Part shown: positions 54,801 through 62,051 of the stretch, piece by piece
Layout of the letters: each line of letters starts with the position of its first letter
Position numbering within the stretch: position 1 is the stretch's first letter
Source of the DNA: Saccharothrix violaceirubra
GTDB lineage: Bacteria; Actinomycetota; Actinomycetes; Mycobacteriales; Pseudonocardiaceae
DNA: 64,000 nucleotides
Assembly (NCBI RefSeq): GCF_014203755.1
Contig: NZ_JACHJS010000001.1
Location: 2,542,001 to 2,606,000 of the forward strand
Direction: 5' to 3'
Notes under the pieces: generated by a model
Told to the model about the DNA's origin: nothing
What the model saw: the letters and a program-made list of their open reading frames with translations, nothing else
The model's database searches: none
Made by a program: the position numbers and the translations under genes

Positions 54801-55659
54801 CCGCCACGTCGACCTGCGCGACACCCGACCGGCATCCCGGCTCGTGCCGCTGCGGGTCGAGGAGGTCCACCGGCCGGTCTTCTGCTGGCCGGGCCTGGGC
54901 GGCTACCCGATGAACCTGCGGCTGCTGGCCACCAGCATCGGCACCGGCCGCCCGTTCTACGGCATCCAGGCCGAGGGCATCAACGAGGGCGAGACGCCGT
55001 ACCCCACCATCGCCGACATGGCCGCCGCCGACGCCGAGCGGATCACCCGCCTGCAACCGGTCGGCCCGTACACGCTGTGGGGCTACTCGTTCGGCGCCCG
55101 TGTCGCCTACGAGACCGCGCACCTGCTGGAGAAGGCGGGGGAGCGGGTCGACCACCTGTTCCTGATCGCGCCCGGCCAACCGCGCGTGCGCGAGAAGCCG
55201 ACGACCGGGCGGGCGGACTTCGCCGACCGGGCGTTCGTGACGATCCTGTTCTCGGTGTTCGCCAACGCGGTGAGCGGCCCGCTGTTGGACGAGTGCCTGG
55301 CGACGACCCGCGACGAGGACACGTTCGCGGCGTTCGTCCACCGCCTGCACCCCGGCCTGCCCGGCGGGCTGGTGCGGCGGATCATCCGGATCGTGCGGCT
55401 GACCTACAGCTTCGAGTACACCTTCCGCGAACTGCGCGAGAAGAGCGTCACGGCGCCGATCACCATCTTCAAGGCGCGCGGCGACGACTACTCGTTCCTG
55501 GAGGGCGCGGTCGACTCGCTCGCCGTGCCGCCGACCGTGGTGGAACTGGAGTCGGATCACTACGGCCTGCTCAAGGCCGGGGGTGTGGAGGAGTTGGTGG
55601 CCGCCGTCACCCGGCGGACCGGAACAGCACCGCGGCACCGAATGTCTCCCGCGCACTGA
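51820..55659 (+). CDS. indC: Indigoidine synthase-type NRPS (A with inserted oxidase, PCP, TE)
   Basis: A 1279-residue single-module NRPS, about the length of BpsA/IndC. The A domain has YTSGTTGRPKG (about 167-177), FDAAQWELL and GRIDGQVKLRGHRVELDEV. After A8, a McbC/SagB-type FMN oxidase is inserted (about 530-880; MDQGSHGSHHQSK, FARKTYRFYDGDP, LLPKYSYASPGALYA, GYSSESGHD). It is followed by A10 LSANGKVD (about 898), PCP FFERGGNSLLAV and a TE with WGYSFGA. My pocket reading D-A-W-Q-F-G-L-I-N-K is nearly that of BpsA, so L-Gln is the expected substrate and a blue pigment or related aminopyridinedione the product. The ATG aligns with BpsA; an ATG at 51763 with GGAAGGA is the alternative. Confidence 0.93.
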   Translation: METSVDETPTPGSAGPGPGTLPELLREHARRQPDEPAVIAGADTLTRRELDTRAAAVAAHLRALGVGPDDVVGLYVEPSPDMVVGTWGILTAGAAYLPLAPEYPEDRVRYMVEDSGVDVVLTQPHLRGRLAGLAVPGLRVVTLDEVDPDARATPDDFAGGNLAYVIYTSGTTGRPKGVAIEHRAIVSQLEWLRAEIGIDDTKTVLRKTPMSFDAAQWELLALACGSRIVVGAKDVYRDPSGLIETIITHDVTTLQCVPTLLQALVDDDLFTQCTSLTQVFSGGEALSKKLASRFLEVLPDCELVNLYGPTECTINASTQRVDAEYVRTCANVIAIGTPVAGTTFHILDERQRPAPSGELYIGGRQLARGYLHRPEQTAERFPTLPLGPGGTPLRVYRTGDLARWNDDGTAQFTGRIDGQVKLRGHRVELDEVRLAIENHDWVRSAGVLVRTDPRTGHRNLVAAVELNPREAALMDQGSHGSHHQSKAGRVQVRAQLANLGVRTDLELAGLPAVDLPGREETPEQRRFAFARKTYRFYDGDPVDVAAVRRLFERPEREVESRPLDGLGLADLGVLLRNLGPFHSPDRLLPKYSYASPGALYAVQTFIEARGVAGLPAGHYYLHPVRHRLVRVTDLDPGAEPVLRLHLVGKRSAIESVYRTNVVEVLEFEAGHLLGMLDEVLPAHGLGVGAGTREPDVMAVLGCAPDHEYLATYDVVPFDRRHPAGPVDRYVQAHPGKVAGLAAGQYRVSDGDFDRVADDLVLRKHVVAINQAVYDRASVGVTLTARAHPAWSRYLDLGRELQRLQQNDAGFGLMSSGYSSESGHDLVSHKRLRAILPGVGPTYFAVGGPVSRAQVESEGMREDAVHTKGPAELIKQDIATFLPDYMVPGRVVVVDRLPLSANGKVDVKALAESDVLEQEAAERVFEAPRTETERLVARAWAKVMKTEDVSVHDEFFERGGNSLLAVMLVQEVNRTLNVALPLQVIFDESTVAGLARHVDLRDTRPASRLVPLRVEEVHRPVFCWPGLGGYPMNLRLLATSIGTGRPFYGIQAEGINEGETPYPTIADMAAADAERITRLQPVGPYTLWGYSFGARVAYETAHLLEKAGERVDHLFLIAPGQPRVREKPTTGRADFADRAFVTILFSVFANAVSGPLLDECLATTRDEDTFAAFVHRLHPGLPGGLVRRIIRIVRLTYSFEYTFRELREKSVTAPITIFKARGDDYSFLEGAVDSLAVPPTVVELESDHYGLLKAGGVEELVAAVTRRTGTAPRHRMSPAH

Positions 55660-56458
55660 CGAGGAACCCGCCCGGCACGTCCCGCGTCGGCACGCCCGCG
55701 CCCTCGACCAGGGCGCGGGCGGCGTCGACGTCCGCCACCCCGACCTCCTGCGCGACGAAACCCGGCGACGACGGCGGGGTCTCGCCGGGCAGTGCCGCGT
55801 CGAGGTCGACGACGAGTTCCAGCCGGCCGCCGTCGAGGTCGAACACCCGGCCGTGGTCGACCTTTCGGGACTCCCGGTCGAGCAGCGTGGCGTAGCGGTC
55901 CCGGATCGAGTCCACTTCGGACCCGTCGGCGAACAGGAGGACGCCGGTCAGCGCGCGGGCGCCGTTGGCGTGCGGCACGGCCCGGACCAGTTCGGGCGTG
56001 AGGTGCTCGGCGGAGTGCACGATCCCTTCCGGCGTGCGCGCCCGGTCGACGTGGACGCTGCGGGCACGCAATACACCCGAGCCGACCGGCCGCTCCAACG
56101 ACAGCACGCCGGACCCGGCCAACCCGGTGTCCCGCAACCGGTCGAGGACGCGGTCGGAGTCCCCGAGCCCGAACGACACCCCGCGCAACCCGCCGTCGCC
56201 CCCGGCGATCAGCGGCAGGACCCGCCACGGGTCGGGCGCGGCCTCGTCGATGATCCCGATCAACTCGACGAACCCGCCGTCGAGGTAGGCGCACCGGTTG
56301 GCCGTGCAGCCGAGCACGGGCGGACCGTCGGGTGTCGTGGTCACGCGATGGCGTGACACGGGACTGAGCGTGAACCCGAGCCGGGTGAACAGCGCCCACG
56401 CGTCCTCGGGCCGACGGGTGATCACGATGGAGTGGTCGAGCCGTGCGGGTGTCGCCAC
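55607..56458 (-). CDS. VOC/glyoxalase-like domain protein
   Basis: A 283-residue protein with two vicinal-oxygen-chelate-like halves: LDHSIVITRRPEDAWALFTR LGF split at the N-terminus, and VDHGRVFDLDGGRLELVVDL with QEVGVADVDAARALVEGAGV in the second half. It resembles glyoxalase-like actinobacterial proteins of unknown substrate. The GTG start follows GGGGGGACTC. It converges on the indigoidine-type gene with a 53-nt 3' overlap. Its first ~65 bp recur at 61311 as a remnant. Confidence 0.78.
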   Translation of the reverse strand: MATPARLDHSIVITRRPEDAWALFTRLGFTLSPVSRHRVTTTPDGPPVLGCTANRCAYLDGGFVELIGIIDEAAPDPWRVLPLIAGGDGGLRGVSFGLGDSDRVLDRLRDTGLAGSGVLSLERPVGSGVLRARSVHVDRARTPEGIVHSAEHLTPELVRAVPHANGARALTGVLLFADGSEVDSIRDRYATLLDRESRKVDHGRVFDLDGGRLELVVDLDAALPGETPPSSPGFVAQEVGVADVDAARALVEGAGVPTRDVPGGFLVSARETFGAAVLFRSAG

Positions 56459-56666
56459 GAGTCCCCCCTGGACCGCCGGTCCTCCCGACCTTACTCGTCC
56501 GACTGCGGGATCTTCCGGAACCAGTCGAGGTCCACGCCCGGTCCGGGGTCCGACAGTGATCGCCTCTTGCCCCCTGCGGCGACGACGAAGTCGGCGGCGT
56601 CCGGGGCGGTCAGGCGGGGGTGGAGCCGCTCGACCCACTGCGTGTGGGACTCGACCGCGCGTTGCA
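56392..56666. repeat. Direct duplication B, left copy
   Basis: About 275 bp nearly identical to 61311-61584 in the same orientation. It covers the 5' end of the VOC gene, the short gap, and the last ~58 codons of a small gene. Identity stops sharply at GCGCGTTGCA on the high side. The pair brackets a 4.6-kb block. Confidence 0.9.
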
Positions 56667-56862
56667 CCATCTCGTCCGTGATCCGAGGCAGCACACCAGT
56701 CGGCCAGGCGCCTTCCCCTCGGCTGCGAACCAAGCCGTCTGTCCCGGTGTCCGAGTCTCGCCAGTCGAGCGGCAGGGGACGGCCGGCCTTCGCTTCCCGC
56801 TCCACCAGCTCGGCCACGGTCACCGACTGCGGGCCATGCCCACGGAGATCACACCCCTCCAT
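56491..56862 (-). CDS. Hypothetical protein with duplicated C-terminal segment
   Basis: A 123-residue protein, family unknown. The C-terminal ~58 residues (RAVESHTQWVERLHPRLTAP, DAADFVVAAGG, DLDWFRKIPQSDE) are almost identical to those of the gene at 61409, but the N-terminal half (TVAELVEREAKAGRPLPLDW) is different. Either this or the other is a recombinant; here the N-terminal segment looks coherent, so it may still be functional. Confidence 0.55.
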   Translation of the reverse strand: MEGCDLRGHGPQSVTVAELVEREAKAGRPLPLDWRDSDTGTDGLVRSRGEGAWPTGVLPRITDEMVQRAVESHTQWVERLHPRLTAPDAADFVVAAGGKRRSLSDPGPGVDLDWFRKIPQSDE

Positions 56863-56945
56863 CTGAGGGCGCCAGGAAGCAGCTCGTCGCCAAGGACAGG
56901 CAGAGGAGGGGGGCTACCTCCTCCGAACCGTTCGCTGCGCGTCGT

Positions 56946-57272
56946 TTAGCCCTGGTGCGCCACGGCGGTTGTCTCGTCCAGCCACACCACGTGCACCTGA
57001 TGTACCCCCGCCGACCGTGAGGAGATCTCGAACAGCGTCCGGGCGCGCTCCACGTCCTGGGACTTCAACGGGAAGTCGCCTTCCACGGAGTTGACGTCGG
57101 CCCGGTCGGTGTAGGCCAGGCCGTAGCCCGCGACGCGGACGTCCTCAGGCTCGCCGTACTCCTCCACGAGCGCGAACAGCCGTGGTGCCTCCTCTCGCGC
57201 CACCTCGTGCAGCAGGATCGTGAAGGCCGTGTCCACCTCGGCCGTCTGCTCGACTTCGGCCAGCCCGGTCAC
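56946..57272 (-). CDS. Hypothetical protein
   Basis: A 108-residue acidic protein (TAFTILLHEVAREEAPRLFA, ISSRSAGVHQVHVVWLDETT) with no recognised family. The GTG start overlaps the stop of the prim-pol-like gene, so the two are coupled. Homologues in the same position beside short prim-pol-like proteins are plausible in Pseudonocardiales but I cannot check. Confidence 0.55.
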   Translation of the reverse strand: MTGLAEVEQTAEVDTAFTILLHEVAREEAPRLFALVEEYGEPEDVRVAGYGLAYTDRADVNSVEGDFPLKSQDVERARTLFEISSRSAGVHQVHVVWLDETTAVAHQG

Positions 57273-57844
57273 GCGCTCTTCCTCTCGTAGCTGTGGATCA
57301 GGTCGGCCAGGGCGTCACCAGGCATCAGGCGGTTGCCGGCCTGTTCGGGAGTGACGAGCCAGATCACGGGCGTGGTCTCCAGGGCGCTGGGCGGCAGGGG
57401 CATCGGCATCCCGGCTTCCACCACCCGTGCTTCGTGGCTCAGCAGCACCGAGGGCAGCGGTGGCCGAACCAGGAAGTAGGCGACAGGCATGTTCGGGAAG
57501 GCGAGTACCGGCGTCGGCAACTTCGAGAACCACGGGTCATCCGCGAGCATCATGACCAGCGACTCAACGACGGCGAAGGCCCCCAGTTCCGAACCGGTCA
57601 CCGTGAAGACGTTCGGCTGGTGCAGCCCAGGCGTCGACCACCACGCGCGCACCAGCTCGGCGTCGGTGGTCGCTTCCTCGATCGGTTGGAGACAGGGGGT
57701 GGTGACGGGTAGCTCGTCAGTCGGGTTGGCGAGGTGGCCGTTCTTCCAGATCGCTCCCGGTATCACGGGCCAGCCCAGTTCGACGTAGTGCAGAGCGGCT
57801 TGCAGGGTCGTGGACGCTTCGGTGTCCGGCGTGCTGGTCGGCAC
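57269..57844 (-). CDS. Short prim-pol-like (bifunctional primase/polymerase N-terminal) protein
   Basis: A 191-residue protein beginning VPTSTPDTEAS and containing LQAALHYVELGWPVIPGAIW, the typical opening of the bifunctional DNA primase/polymerase domain, then TTDAELVRAWWSTPGLHQPN and FAVVESLVMML. The canonical second catalytic motif is not obvious and the protein is much shorter than replicative prim-pols, so activity is doubtful. The GTG start follows AGAAAGGCAAGG; ATG at 57871 is the alternative. It overlaps the end of the HTH gene. Confidence 0.65.
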   Translation of the reverse strand: MPTSTPDTEASTTLQAALHYVELGWPVIPGAIWKNGHLANPTDELPVTTPCLQPIEEATTDAELVRAWWSTPGLHQPNVFTVTGSELGAFAVVESLVMMLADDPWFSKLPTPVLAFPNMPVAYFLVRPPLPSVLLSHEARVVEAGMPMPLPPSALETTPVIWLVTPEQAGNRLMPGDALADLIHSYERKSA

Positions 57845-58106
57845 TGCCTTGCCTTTCTGTCGGGGAATCATCTGCGGAAGTGGGAGCGGGTGCGACCTCG
57901 AACAGGTCGTCGAACTGCATGGGTGCGAGGGCGACGAGGGCGCCGCCGATGAACGCGGGACCGGGTTGCAGGTCACCGCTCACCACCCGTGCGACCGTGG
58001 AGCGGTTGACGCCCATCGCCTTGGCCAGCCCGTAGTCGGAGTGGAAGCCTGCGAGCTGTGCCGTACGAGCGAAGATGTTGGTAAGCAATCGGATGGTGTG
58101 CGGCAT
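57717..58106 (-). CDS. Small helix-turn-helix protein
   Basis: A 129-residue protein whose first 50 residues form an HTH (FHSDYGLAKAMGVNRSTVAR VVSGDLQPG split). The latter half (SADDSPTERQGSADQHAGHRS on) looks unstructured and is encoded antiphase over the first 128 nt of the prim-pol-like gene, an unusually long overlap. It may be a real extended tail or a gene that lost its stop. It is divergent from the XRE gene. Confidence 0.6.
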   Translation of the reverse strand: MPHTIRLLTNIFARTAQLAGFHSDYGLAKAMGVNRSTVARVVSGDLQPGPAFIGGALVALAPMQFDDLFEVAPAPTSADDSPTERQGSADQHAGHRSVHDPASRSALRRTGLARDTGSDLEERPPRQPD

Positions 58107-58199
58107 TCTCTGCGTCCAGTCCTATGTGGATGGGTAGACATTGCCGGGTGACATGGGTGCTGCTCCCTTGGCGTCGGTGTCGTCATCCGGTGACGCCCG

Positions 58200-58266
58200 G
58201 CACCAGGCGGCGCGGTAGCCGCCGGGGACTTGGGGAGGCAGGTTCCCCGGAGGGCTTGCCTGGTGC
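58200..58266. other. Structured three-way-junction-like element
   Basis: Outer arms GCACCAGGC (58200) and GCCTGGTGC (58258) enclose two inner dyads, GGCGGC...GCCGCC and CCGGGGA...TCCCCGG. It lies in the 319-nt divergent gap between the small HTH gene and the XRE gene, 160 nt before the latter. It could be a folded RNA leader or an operator cluster. The rest of the gap shows no coding potential. Confidence 0.45.
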
Positions 58267-58425
58267 TGGGGTCGAGACCAAGGGTGGAATCCCCGAGGGG
58301 CGACGCACAGCGCCGTCATAGCGCCCGGGTGTCGCCCAAACGGGGCCAGCGTGATGCACCGCTACGCTCGACCAGCGGGAATGTTCACCCGAGGACGCGG
58401 TAGGCAACTGCCAGGAGGTCACCCG

Positions 58426-59682
58426 ATGGCGGCACGACGCACGGGCTTGATTCGTGTCCGGAAGGCGGCCGGCTTCACCCAGGAGTCATTCGCCGAGGCC
58501 ATGCATGTCGACCGCTCCACGGTGGCCCGCTGGGAGCAGGGAGCACGTGAACCCCTGCCCTACCAGCGTCCGAAGCTGGCCCGGCTGCTGAAGATCACCA
58601 TGAACGAGCTGGACGAGCTGCTGCACGAGGAGGCGGGAAGCGTTGCGGTGAGGCAACATGCCGGCTCATCTCTTGGAGATAGGCTTGTCGACCACAACAG
58701 CTCCGTGGCGGTTGAGACTCTGCCCACTCCTGCTCAGCCGGTAGCCATGCGAGAGGTGATCGGCTTCCGCACCGTGTCCGAGGCGTTCCAGGCCGCTGAC
58801 CGGAAAATCGGCGGCGGCGTTCTCTACGGGCAGGTTGTGCGTTTCCTGCAAGATGAGGTCGCGCCGAGGCTGCTTGCGCCGCCGTCCGGCGCAACCCATT
58901 ATGAGGTTTTCTCGGCAGCAGCGTCCTTCTCGGAGTTTGCGGGATGGATGGCCCATGACAGTGGCCGTGACCCCCAGGCGAAAGTGCATCTGACGCAGGC
59001 GTACCACTTGGCTGCGACCGCACAAAACTTCCAGCTCGGCTCCAACATTCTTGCGTCGCTGGCCCATCTAGCCGTACAGATGAATGATGCCCAGGCTGCC
59101 GAACGATTGGCCCGTAAGGGAATCTCCCAAATGTCGGGCAGTCAGGCTCATGCGCCCCACCTGGTTGCACGACTCCACGCCATGCAGGCTCGGGCGCTCG
59201 CTCTACAAGGCAAAGAGTTGGAGACTCGTCTGGCGCTCGATGCTGGAGAGAGTGCTTTGGACTTTGTCGAACGAGATGCTCAGGACAGTTGGCTTTCTGG
59301 TTTTGACCGGGCTTCCTTCGCTGCTGAGGTTGCGCTTTGTATGTATGACTTGCGGCGGTATGAAGATGCGGCACGGGGTGCAGCGCAAGTCATTGCACTG
59401 CGAAGTGGCAGCGACCGCGTCCGGAGTCGAACTCTCGCCGGCTTGACGCTGGCAAATGCTCTGGTGGCGCTAGAGGATCACGCAGGTGCAGTGCGAGTCG
59501 GCATGGAGATAATCGCGGCTGCTCCGGGACTCAAGTCCGCACGTGTACACTCCGGCCTCGCGCAGTTGCAGCAGCGGATTTCGGAGCAGGCGGACTTGCC
59601 GGAGGTCAGGGAGATGAACGACCGTTTGGCGGCGTCTGCGAGCGCGCAGATTCCAACAGCACAAGCGGAATGGCCGGTATGA
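58426..59682 (+). CDS. XRE-family regulator with TPR-like region
   Basis: A 418-residue protein: HTH at about 12-40 (FTQESFAEAMHVDRSTVARW) followed by TPR-like helices (AEVALCMYDLRRYEDAARGA, LTLANALVALEDHAGAVRVG). AGGAGG lies just before the ATG (ccaggaggtcacccgATG). Codon use in the second half has noticeably more A/T at third positions than neighbouring genes, hinting at different ancestry. It overlaps the Nudix gene by 13 nt, so the two form an operon. Confidence 0.87.
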   Translation: MAARRTGLIRVRKAAGFTQESFAEAMHVDRSTVARWEQGAREPLPYQRPKLARLLKITMNELDELLHEEAGSVAVRQHAGSSLGDRLVDHNSSVAVETLPTPAQPVAMREVIGFRTVSEAFQAADRKIGGGVLYGQVVRFLQDEVAPRLLAPPSGATHYEVFSAAASFSEFAGWMAHDSGRDPQAKVHLTQAYHLAATAQNFQLGSNILASLAHLAVQMNDAQAAERLARKGISQMSGSQAHAPHLVARLHAMQARALALQGKELETRLALDAGESALDFVERDAQDSWLSGFDRASFAAEVALCMYDLRRYEDAARGAAQVIALRSGSDRVRSRTLAGLTLANALVALEDHAGAVRVGMEIIAAAPGLKSARVHSGLAQLQQRISEQADLPEVREMNDRLAASASAQIPTAQAEWPV

Positions 59683-60194
59683 GCACGGAAGAAGACAACG
59701 ACCCGGAGCGCTTTCGGTGGCTGGCCGAAGGAAACGCACGGCAAGCTCGTAAGCGCGTCTCGGCGAAGGTCGTCATCTGCGGCAAGGACGGCCGGGTTCT
59801 GCTGGTCAACCCAACATACAAGCAGTACTGGGATCTGCCGGGCGGCATGGCAGAAGCGAACGAATCGCCAACTACTGCGGCTATCCGCGAGGTTTCAGAG
59901 GAACTGGGCATCACTGTCCAAATCAACGGCCTGTTGCTCGTTGACTGGGTGGACGCGCATGGCCCCTGGGACGACCTGCTGGTGTTCATCTTCGACGGCG
60001 GGGCGGTTGGCGAGGAAGACATGCGCCGCATATCGGTGATGGACAAGGAGCTGTCTGAGTTTGCATTCTTCTCGCTGGAACTTGCGGAAGCACAGTTGAG
60101 GCCGGATATGTGGCTCAAGCTCCAACGTGCTGTCGAGGCGAAGCGGGTAGGCGTAGTGTCGTACGAGGAGTTTTGTCAAAGTCGGACGGAGTGA
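59670..60194 (+). CDS. Nudix hydrolase
   Basis: A 174-residue protein with a complete Nudix box (GMAEANESPTTAAIREVSEE followed by LGI). WDLPGGMAEANES and VICGKDGRVLLVNPTYKQYW suit small-nucleotide hydrolases. Overlap with the XRE gene indicates that the regulator controls it or senses its product. Two ATGs three codons apart are both possible. Codon use is AT-richer than the window average. Confidence 0.88.
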   Translation: MAGMSTEEDNDPERFRWLAEGNARQARKRVSAKVVICGKDGRVLLVNPTYKQYWDLPGGMAEANESPTTAAIREVSEELGITVQINGLLLVDWVDAHGPWDDLLVFIFDGGAVGEEDMRRISVMDKELSEFAFFSLELAEAQLRPDMWLKLQRAVEAKRVGVVSYEEFCQSRTE

Positions 60195-60271
60195 TCAGCG
60201 ATGAACGTTGAAGCATGGGAACTTGCTGTCCAGACCGGTTCCGGTTGCAACTGACGCCGGGTACGCGAGCT

Positions 60272-60331
60272 GCTGCCTCAGTTCCGGCCATGCCGGCAGC
60301 TCGGCGTTGTACGGACGTTGCTTGAGGCAGC
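60272..60331. other. Structured intergenic element before the DMT gene
   Basis: Outer arms GCTGCCTCA (60272) and TGAGGCAGC (60323) enclose a hairpin CCGGC-CAT-GCCGG. It lies in the 195-nt gap between the Nudix and DMT genes and may be a terminator for the first, or a leader structure for the second. Nothing else is seen in the gap. Confidence 0.45.
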
Positions 60332-60389
60332 CCCGTAGCATCGGCCCTGTGCCGTTTGAGCGTGAAGACCGCACCGAGAGCGCCAGGCG

Positions 60390-61262
60390 ATGAACCGTAG
60401 GAGCCGGCTTCTGCTCGGAGCGTTGTCCTTCCTGTGGGGTGCCGCCTATCTGGTCATAGCGGTCGCGCTGCGTGGGTTCTCTCCGGTGGTCGTGGTGTTC
60501 GGGCGGGTCTTCCTCGCTGCGCTGTTTCTAATACCGCCGGCTATCCGCCGTGACGTCTTGAGGCCACTGCTGAAGCATCCTTGGTGGGTGCTGGTAACGG
60601 TGCTCGTGCAGTCCACCGCGCCTCTGCTCTTGCTTACCTATGGGCAGCACTGGCTGTCTGCCGGCCTCACGGGGGTGCTCATCGGAGCGCAACCGCTGTT
60701 CGTTGCGGCCCTCGCCACCTGGTTTGCGCCGGATGAAAAGCCGAAGGGTGCCAGAGGAATTTTCGGTCTCGTCATGGGATTCACGGGTATCGGGCTGCTG
60801 TTCGGGGTCGACATTGGCGGTGGTTCGCATTTGCTGCTCGGCGGCATCCTGGTCACTGCGGCTGCCTTGTGTTATGCCGTTGGCTCTATCTTGATTCACC
60901 GCAAGCTCGGCTTTGCTGAGCCGCTTGGTGTTGCCACGTCGGCCATGCTGGTGAGCAGCGCTGCGACTGCGATTCCAGCCGCGCTGATGCTGCCCCGGCA
61001 CATGCCACCGTTCGCCAGTGTGATCGCCCTGGTCGCGCTTGGTGTGGTGTTCACGGCCCTGACGCTCACCATATTCTATGGCTTGATCGCACACGCTGGG
61101 CCAAGCAAGGCGACCTTGGCGTTCTATCTGTCGCCTGCCGTTACGGTTGTGCTTGGTTGGGTACTGCTGGACGAGCAAGTGCGCTGGTCGACGGTGGTTG
61201 GGCCGGCGGCAATTGTTATGGGGTCGGTGTTGGTGGCGGGCAGGGCGGAGGTTGGTGCGTAG
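60390..61262 (+). CDS. DMT-superfamily (EamA) permease
   Basis: A 290-residue membrane protein with ten predicted helices in two EamA repeats (LSFLWGAAYLVIAVALRGFS; LVTAAALCYAVGSILIHRKL). Members export metabolites or nucleoside-like compounds; the substrate is unknown. It is probably linked functionally to the XRE-Nudix pair upstream. Like them it uses more A/T-ending codons than the window norm. Confidence 0.88.
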   Translation: MNRRSRLLLGALSFLWGAAYLVIAVALRGFSPVVVVFGRVFLAALFLIPPAIRRDVLRPLLKHPWWVLVTVLVQSTAPLLLLTYGQHWLSAGLTGVLIGAQPLFVAALATWFAPDEKPKGARGIFGLVMGFTGIGLLFGVDIGGGSHLLLGGILVTAAALCYAVGSILIHRKLGFAEPLGVATSAMLVSSAATAIPAALMLPRHMPPFASVIALVALGVVFTALTLTIFYGLIAHAGPSKATLAFYLSPAVTVVLGWVLLDEQVRWSTVVGPAAIVMGSVLVAGRAEVGA

Positions 61263-61310
61263 TAGCCAGAGCATTTGCGAGGCTGGGAAGTGGCAGTTGC
61301 CCGTCTCGTT

Positions 61311-61584
61311 GCGCCCACGCGTCCTCGGGTCGACGGGTGATCACGATGGAGTGGTCGAGCCGTGCTGGTGTCGCCACGAGGCCCCCTGGACCGCCGGTCC
61401 TCCCGACCTTACTCGTCCGCCGGCGGCATTTTCCGGAACCAGTCGAGGTCCAAGCCCGGTCCGGGGTCCGACAGAGAACGCCTGCTTCCCCCTGCGGCGA
61501 CGACGAAGTCGGCGGCGTCCGGGGCGGTCAGGCGGGGGTGGAGCCGCTCGACCCACTGCGTGTGGGACTCGACCGCGCGTTGCA
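61311..61584. repeat. Direct duplication B, right copy
   Basis: Partner of 56392-56666. It includes a ~65-bp remnant of the VOC gene's 5' end (ATPARLDHSIVITRRPEDAW in reverse), with no VOC gene following it, so this side is the truncated one for VOC. The 3' codons of the small gene are intact in both copies. Confidence 0.9.
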
Positions 61585-61903
61585 GGACGAGCCAGGAGCG
61601 GCAGTTGTCCAGGAGCGGCTGGTCGCCCGCGGACCGTGTGGCGGCCACCAGTTCTTTCAGTCCGACGACGTGGCGGAAACCGTCGAGTTCCAGGATGACG
61701 AGGATGAACATGTAGTCCTCCCACCCGTCGCAACTCCAGTCGTACCTCAGACGGCCGTTCGAGTAGTCCACCTCCGAGGCCCCGACGAACCGGTTGTCGG
61801 CCGGTACCTCGATCAGACCAAACTGCTCCGCGAGAGGCCCGAACCGGCGCCGGACCTCCGTCTCGAACGTCTCGCCCTTGCGTCGTTTCCGCCCCTTGGC
61901 CAT
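61409..61903 (-). CDS. Hypothetical protein sharing its C-terminus with the 56.5-kb gene
   Basis: A 164-residue protein opening MAKGRKRRKGETFETEVRRR, with a folded central part (DWSCDGWEDYMFILVILELD) and the shared tail RAVESHTQWVERLHPRLTAP...LDWFRKMPPADE. No family recognised. Its N-terminal two thirds are unrelated to the other copy, so the duplication swapped heads onto a common tail. Confidence 0.6.
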   Translation of the reverse strand: MAKGRKRRKGETFETEVRRRFGPLAEQFGLIEVPADNRFVGASEVDYSNGRLRYDWSCDGWEDYMFILVILELDGFRHVVGLKELVAATRSAGDQPLLDNCRSWLVLQRAVESHTQWVERLHPRLTAPDAADFVVAAGGSRRSLSDPGPGLDLDWFRKMPPADE

Positions 61904-62051
61904 GCCTCGGATGATCTCCGAACACACCCGTCGTCCCTGCCGGCGGCAACGAACTGACCCGCAACTGGCCGGCCGCTCAGCCTCGGGGACGACCACCCAC
62001 CAGACCACGGGATGACGCCCGCCTACCCGGCTCGATCCGAAGATCCACCCC

